Below are positions 60,027 through 64,000 of a DNA stretch of 64,000 nucleotides, one piece after another; the stretch's first letter is position 1; every line of letters begins with the position of its first letter. Position numbers and translations under genes: made by a program. The notes beneath the pieces were generated by a model. The model searched no databases, was not told the origin of the DNA, and worked only from the letters and a program-made list of their open reading frames with translations. This DNA is from Sphaerulina vaccinii (Eukaryota > Ascomycota > Dothideomycetes > Mycosphaerellales > Mycosphaerellaceae): assembly GCA_022570795.1 (NCBI GenBank), contig JAKUDP010000025.1:263001-327000 (forward strand), read 5' to 3'.

Positions 60027-63000
60027 TTACATGCTCGCTGTACCATTATTGATATACACCAACACTCTCGCTGAGCCGCCACACGACTCAGTCGAGTTAC
60101 CACTACAAGGCATTGTACAGCCTTGCGTCAACGGGTCGCCAGTAAGAGCGAGTGAAGTGTCCGGTGCTGCAGCAGATCCGTAACATTCTGAAGAATATTC
60201 TGCGCCGCAATATGTCGAACCACCAGCTGTACAGGCGTCGAGACAGTTCGCGATAGTTTCGTTGCTACCGCCGCCAACGACTGAGTAGGACAGAGGCAAA
60301 GTTCGCGGCGAGACTTTGTCTACGTAGCACGACACGAGGTTCCAGGTGCTATAGCTTTGGCGGACGAAGAAGGTCTGTTGCCATTGTGTGTCCTGGAGGA
60401 TGGTGATGCGGTTGTCACCACCGCAGATTTGGCTACTGTCGCCTGAGCATCTTGTGTTGCAGGTGGTCGGGTCTGAGGCCGGTGCTGCGCTGTTGCGGAT
60501 GTAATTGTCGCAGTAGCATTCGTGAGAGTACTCCGTTCCACTGTAGCGGTAGTTCTGAGCTGAGCAGCGGGAGGCGCATTCGGCTGGAGTGTTGCTTGAC
60601 GGTGAGGAGAGGCTGACTCCCAGGGTTCGGCCAGAGCCATTGTCCGTGTAGCAGCCAAGAGATGTATATCGAGGGTCGGCAGATGTTGTCGATGTCGTGC
60701 TCGATGTGCTCGTGGTGGACGTAGTCGCGCTTGGCATGGATGTGGTCGACTGAGAGATGCTATCTGTGCTGCTTGTGGACGTGGTCGACTGAGAGCTGCT
60801 ATCGGTCGCCGTCTGGCTCGGCTGAGCAGAAGAGCTGGATGTGGACGTGGACGTGGATGTGATGGTTTGAGAGCTGCTTGAGCTTGTAGATGACTGAGAA
60901 CTTGTCGAGCTTGTGGTCGAAACACTTGAAGATGTGCTCGAAGTGACCACAAGCTTGGCTCCCGATAGATTCGGGTTGCTGTAGACCGGAGCACCAAGTG
61001 ATGACTTTAAGTAGCAAGCGACGCCAGACAGAGATACGTCGACACAGCCTGCGGTATTGCTGCAAGCCTCGATACAAGCCGCAAAGCTGTTGACGTAGGT
61101 CGAGCTCAGGTCGCCGCCGTAGTGATCAATACCACATTCGATAAGGAACGTCTGTCCATTCTGAGACGTGTAGGTTGTGCTGTTGCTGCTGGGGCATACA
61201 ACGCTCGATGGCGTTGCAGATGTAGTGGTCGAAGTGCTTGACATGGTGCTGGAGACGGTGCTGGAAGAGCTGAGCGATACAGAAGTCGAGCTCGAGCTTA
61301 TGACAGATGTGCTCGAGGACGCAGATGGGCTCGTAGATGAGCTTTTAGACGAGCTTGCGGCAGTGTTCTTGACAATGGCAATCAGATTTGCACCAGCTGA
61401 GATGACATTGCCCACAGGCGACTTGAGATAGCAAGTGCCCGAGCCGGCTCCATTGTTTTGTCCGACATAGACTGCTCCTTGACACCTCGAATCAGCGTCG
61501 CAGGCGGTAGCACAATCTTGGTAAGTGTTTTGAGCTGAAGCACTGCCATACGAACCAACAGTGGTATCCGAGCTGCAGAAGATGGTATAGCCGCTACCTA
61601 TGGTAGTTCCATTGGCGGCCGGGCAAAGACCAGTAGGTGTAGCGGACGCTGAAGTCGTAGTCGAGGTGCTCGATACGGAAACAGTGCTGCTAGAGCTTGT
61701 GGGAGAGGAGGCACCGAGAAGCTGGCCAGTGATAAGATTGGTTCCAGCAGCGACGATGTTGCCAATTGTGCCCGACTTGAGGTAGCATGTACCTGAGCCA
61801 CCTCCATTGGCCTGGCCGACATATGTGAATCCAACACAGCCGGTCGACGACGCAGCATCACAAGCACCCATGCAGTCAAGGTACGAGCTTGAAGCACTTG
61901 TACTAGTATAGGCGCCAGTTGAGCTATCAGAGGAGCAGTAAATCGTGTAGTTGGCATTATTCGAGTCTGTGATAGTCGTACCATGCGTTGCTGGGCACAA
62001 GCTGGCTGTTGGAATGCTGCTAGCAGGAGCAGTACTCGAGGCCGTGGCGCTTGAAGAAGGCTGCGTAACAGTCGCGGTGTTACCATTCGACAATTGATAG
62101 ACATTGAGGCGTGACGGACCACCGCAAAGCTCAGCATTGTTGCCAGTGCAGATCATGTTACAGTCATTGTTGCTCGTAATGTTGCTTCCGGCGTTGAAAT
62201 AGCTGCCGCAGTAGCATTCTTGGCCGTACTCAGTTCCGAAGTATTGATAGCCATTGCAGAAGCTAGCACAACTCTCGAGAGTCATGTTCGCTGTATCAGT
62301 GTAAGACTTAGCGGACAGAGCGCGTCCGTTGGACGCCTCGGTCATGCACTGATAGGCGTTGTAGTTGCCAACGACCTCGGGCGAGCCTGGAACAGGATTC
62401 TGAGTGATGGTTCCACCAGTAGAAAACAACGAAAGACGATTGTTGTTTCCACAGACTTCGGTGGAATTGCCCGCACAAGCAGTGGAACAGCCCTGATCGA
62501 CAGTCTGCTGGGAGCCATAGCTAAGAGCTTTGTCGCAGTAGCATTGTGTACCGACTTCCACGCCAGCCATGGTATAACCAGCACTGTTGCAGCTGGCTGT
62601 GCACATCTCGATCGTGTTATTGGATGAGTCATAAGCCAGGAAGGCGAGTGAGCGGCCGCTCTGAGTATTGTCTGTCCAGCAGCCGACGTATGTCATGTTG
62701 CCAGCATAGACATTTGTGTTTGTGCTGCCGTTGGTAGCGAATCCTGGATTCGGGTATGGATCATCGCCCTTTTGCTGGCGCGGATAGTATTGATCATAAG
62801 ACCTACTACCGTCGCCGTAGAAGTTGTCTAGGAAGAAACGTGCCTGACCGCTTGGGGAGTTGAACATTGCACCTGCGTCGTGGCCTGTGTTGACATAGTC
62901 CACAGTGTTGCATGGGCCATTCTTTGGATCAGCGCACTGTGGTGGGAAAGCCTTGATGAAGTTGAAGAATCGCTCATTACGGTTGCCACCAGTAGTGAAT

Positions 63001-63926
63001 GGCGCACAGCTACTGGAGTCGTCGCCGAGATCCTGCAGACCGCGAGCATATGCAACGTTCTTTGAGTTGTAATTGGCGAGGATGGCGGATCGGCCTTGCG
63101 CCACAAGGTCTGTAGCGTAGTTCATGGGGTACTGCGTGAAGTTTGTATAGCCGTCGCGGTAAACATCGTAGGTAGAGCAGCTGGCAGTCGACAGAGGACG
63201 AGTGAAAGCTGGCCAGATGTAACTGTTGGGGTTGCCGATCCACAAGGTGATTGGAACGGAGGTGGATAGCTTCTTGCCGATCATGGCATATCGATGAACA
63301 GTCTGAGCGCCTAGGGAGTGGCCACCAACCACGATCTGCTTCATGTTGGGGAACATGGCTTTGTTCGCGAAATACGTCGTCATCTGGTCGAGAACGTCGT
63401 AAGAGGAGATGTTCTTGCATTGATATGGGTACTGGTTGATGCCACCCGCTGACCACTGCGAGCCCTGGAAGACGATCGCGCTTGTGTTGGAGCCTTGGCC
63501 GGATGGCTGGCCAGCATTGAATGGGTAGCCATAATTCTTGTCATCGCCGTTCGAAAAGTATGGTGCCACAATGACTACGGAGCTCTGATTGACATTCGAA
63601 TCGGTGGTGATGGAGTTGAGCGCGCTGAGCATATTCGACATGTATGTTTGCGGATCGCGATTGAGGCCATGGATGACGATGACGGCGCGTTGGATCTGGC
63701 TCGGAACGATTCGCTGGCCATTCTGCTGAAGAGACTGGTAGTTGGTGAGAGTCAAATTCTGGCAGACCGACTTGGTTGTGGGATAGGCAATTCTCCAGTA
63801 GGCTAACTCGGCGCCTGGCTGACTGGGCAGACTGTTGGGAATAACACTGCCAGCGAACTGCTGAGCGATGGCCGAGGAGAAGAAAGACGCAATGCAGAGC
63901 GAGAGAGTGCAGAGCATCTTGACCAT
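60027..63926 (-). CDS. Secreted alpha/beta hydrolase with WSC and PAN-like modules
   Basis: An intronless gene encodes 1299 residues from the ATG at 63926. The signal peptide is MVKMLCTLSLCIASFFSSAIA. Residues 25-390 form an alpha/beta hydrolase: RAVIVIHGLNRDPQTY, the nucleophile elbow IVVGGHSLGAQTVHRY, and a late histidine in NTGHDAGAMF. Two WSC modules follow (YVGCWTDNTQSGRSLAF... and YNAYQCMTEASNGRALSAKS...). Three PAN/apple-like Cys modules come next (YLDCMGACDAASSTGCVGFT, TYQDCATACDADSRCQGAVY, SFAACIEACSNTAGCVDVSL), separated by Ser/Thr linkers. Two more WSC modules end the protein (LGCYTDNGSGRTLGVSL and LVSCYVDKVSPRTLPLS). WSC modules bind wall glycans. No GPI or membrane signal is seen, so it is likely extracellular. 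Confidence 0.9.
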   Translation of the reverse strand: MVKMLCTLSLCIASFFSSAIAQQFAGSVIPNSLPSQPGAELAYWRIAYPTTKSVCQNLTLTNYQSLQQNGQRIVPSQIQRAVIVIHGLNRDPQTYMSNMLSALNSITTDSNVNQSSVVIVAPYFSNGDDKNYGYPFNAGQPSGQGSNTSAIVFQGSQWSAGGINQYPYQCKNISSYDVLDQMTTYFANKAMFPNMKQIVVGGHSLGAQTVHRYAMIGKKLSTSVPITLWIGNPNSYIWPAFTRPLSTASCSTYDVYRDGYTNFTQYPMNYATDLVAQGRSAILANYNSKNVAYARGLQDLGDDSSSCAPFTTGGNRNERFFNFIKAFPPQCADPKNGPCNTVDYVNTGHDAGAMFNSPSGQARFFLDNFYGDGSRSYDQYYPRQQKGDDPYPNPGFATNGSTNTNVYAGNMTYVGCWTDNTQSGRSLAFLAYDSSNNTIEMCTASCNSAGYTMAGVEVGTQCYCDKALSYGSQQTVDQGCSTACAGNSTEVCGNNNRLSLFSTGGTITQNPVPGSPEVVGNYNAYQCMTEASNGRALSAKSYTDTANMTLESCASFCNGYQYFGTEYGQECYCGSYFNAGSNITSNNDCNMICTGNNAELCGGPSRLNVYQLSNGNTATVTQPSSSATASSTAPASSIPTASLCPATHGTTITDSNNANYTIYCSSDSSTGAYTSTSASSSYLDCMGACDAASSTGCVGFTYVGQANGGGSGTCYLKSGTIGNIVAAGTNLITGQLLGASSPTSSSSTVSVSSTSTTTSASATPTGLCPAANGTTIGSGYTIFCSSDTTVGSYGSASAQNTYQDCATACDADSRCQGAVYVGQNNGAGSGTCYLKSPVGNVISAGANLIAIVKNTAASSSKSSSTSPSASSSTSVISSSSTSVSLSSSSTVSSTMSSTSTTTSATPSSVVCPSSNSTTYTSQNGQTFLIECGIDHYGGDLSSTYVNSFAACIEACSNTAGCVDVSLSGVACYLKSSLGAPVYSNPNLSGAKLVVTSSTSSSVSTTSSTSSQSSTSSSSSQTITSTSTSTSSSSAQPSQTATDSSSQSTTSTSSTDSISQSTTSMPSATTSTTSTSSTTSTTSADPRYTSLGCYTDNGSGRTLGVSLSSPSSNTPAECASRCSAQNYRYSGTEYSHECYCDNYIRNSAAPASDPTTCNTRCSGDSSQICGGDNRITILQDTQWQQTFFVRQSYSTWNLVSCYVDKVSPRTLPLSYSVVGGGSNETIANCLDACTAGGSTYCGAEYSSECYGSAAAPDTSLALTGDPLTQGCTMPCSGNSTESCGGSARVLVYINNGTASM

Positions 63927-64000
63927 AGTGGCCTTCAACGAAGGTGATCCTGAACGGGAGTACGAGGGCGACTGCAGGGCGGAATCGAGGTAGCAGCCTT

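Noticed and set aside
60320..60997. A 225-codon Arg/Pro/His/Ala-rich minus-strand frame
   Set aside because: It is a shifted reading of the Ser/Thr linker and WSC region of the large hydrolase, which is intact in its own frame.
1..64000. tRNA, rRNA, CRISPR arrays, riboswitches, intact transposons
   Set aside because: Read by eye on both strands, no cloverleaf B-box pattern, spacer-repeat array, transposase or reverse transcriptase motif was found. A tRNAscan-SE and RepeatMasker run would be decisive.

Overview
The window is eukaryotic nuclear DNA from a filamentous ascomycete. Genes carry short introns (about 46-70 bases) with GT..AG ends and CTRAC/CTAAC-type branch sites. Signature families are fungal: 2EXR-domain proteins, an AA11 chitin-active LPMO, WSC domains, Mph1, a class I myosin with an Arp2/3-binding tail, and a C2H2/fungal-TF regulator. 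A dothideomycete (Mycosphaerellales/Capnodiales-like) is my best guess, from the 2EXR abundance and protein flavour; that is inference, not proof.

Layout. 1-2.8 kb: 3' end of an AP-1 beta-adaptin gene, then an amidase. 2.8-8.5 kb: accessory stretch with a diverged direct repeat, a 152-bp tandem duplication, and three 2EXR genes, one of them frameshifted. 8.7-16.4 kb: capping protein beta (CAP2), an unknown protein, a GFA-fold protein and the DNA helicase Mph1. 16.6-24.1 kb: AA11 LPMO, a DUF1445/D-glutamate cyclase-like protein, a possible 81-residue gene and a secreted catalase. 24.7-28.5 kb: myosin-I. 29.5-37.8 kb: another 2EXR gene, a mitochondrial-looking membrane protein with a decayed neighbour copy, a DUF726 (Mil1-like) protein, a tiny Cys-rich three-exon gene and a small secreted Cys-rich protein. 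38.7-46.7 kb: zinc-finger regulator, 5-oxoprolinase-like enzyme and a broken CorA-like gene. 46.9-55.9 kb: a possible myristoylated zinc-ribbon protein, a BTB protein, a methyltransferase, dUTPase with an open frame beyond its stop, and a head-to-head gene pair. 56-57.3 kb: a decayed tandem repeat array. 57.3-64 kb: a CaaX-box protein, a fifth 2EXR gene and a large secreted hydrolase with WSC and PAN-like modules.

Functional threads. Actin and membrane traffic are served by CAP2, myosin-I, AP-1 beta and the Mil1-like protein. Genome maintenance is served by Mph1 and dUTPase. The secreted set (AA11 LPMO, catalase, WSC hydrolase, small Cys-rich protein) points to wall or host-surface work. Two enzymes of 5-oxoproline chemistry (D-glutamate cyclase-like and 5-oxoprolinase-like) lie about 20 kb apart. 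Broken or duplicated sequence concentrates in the accessory stretches and not among the housekeeping genes. Exon-intron models were built by hand from splice signals and reading-frame continuity; none is backed by transcript data. I saw no tRNA, rRNA, CRISPR array or intact transposon.
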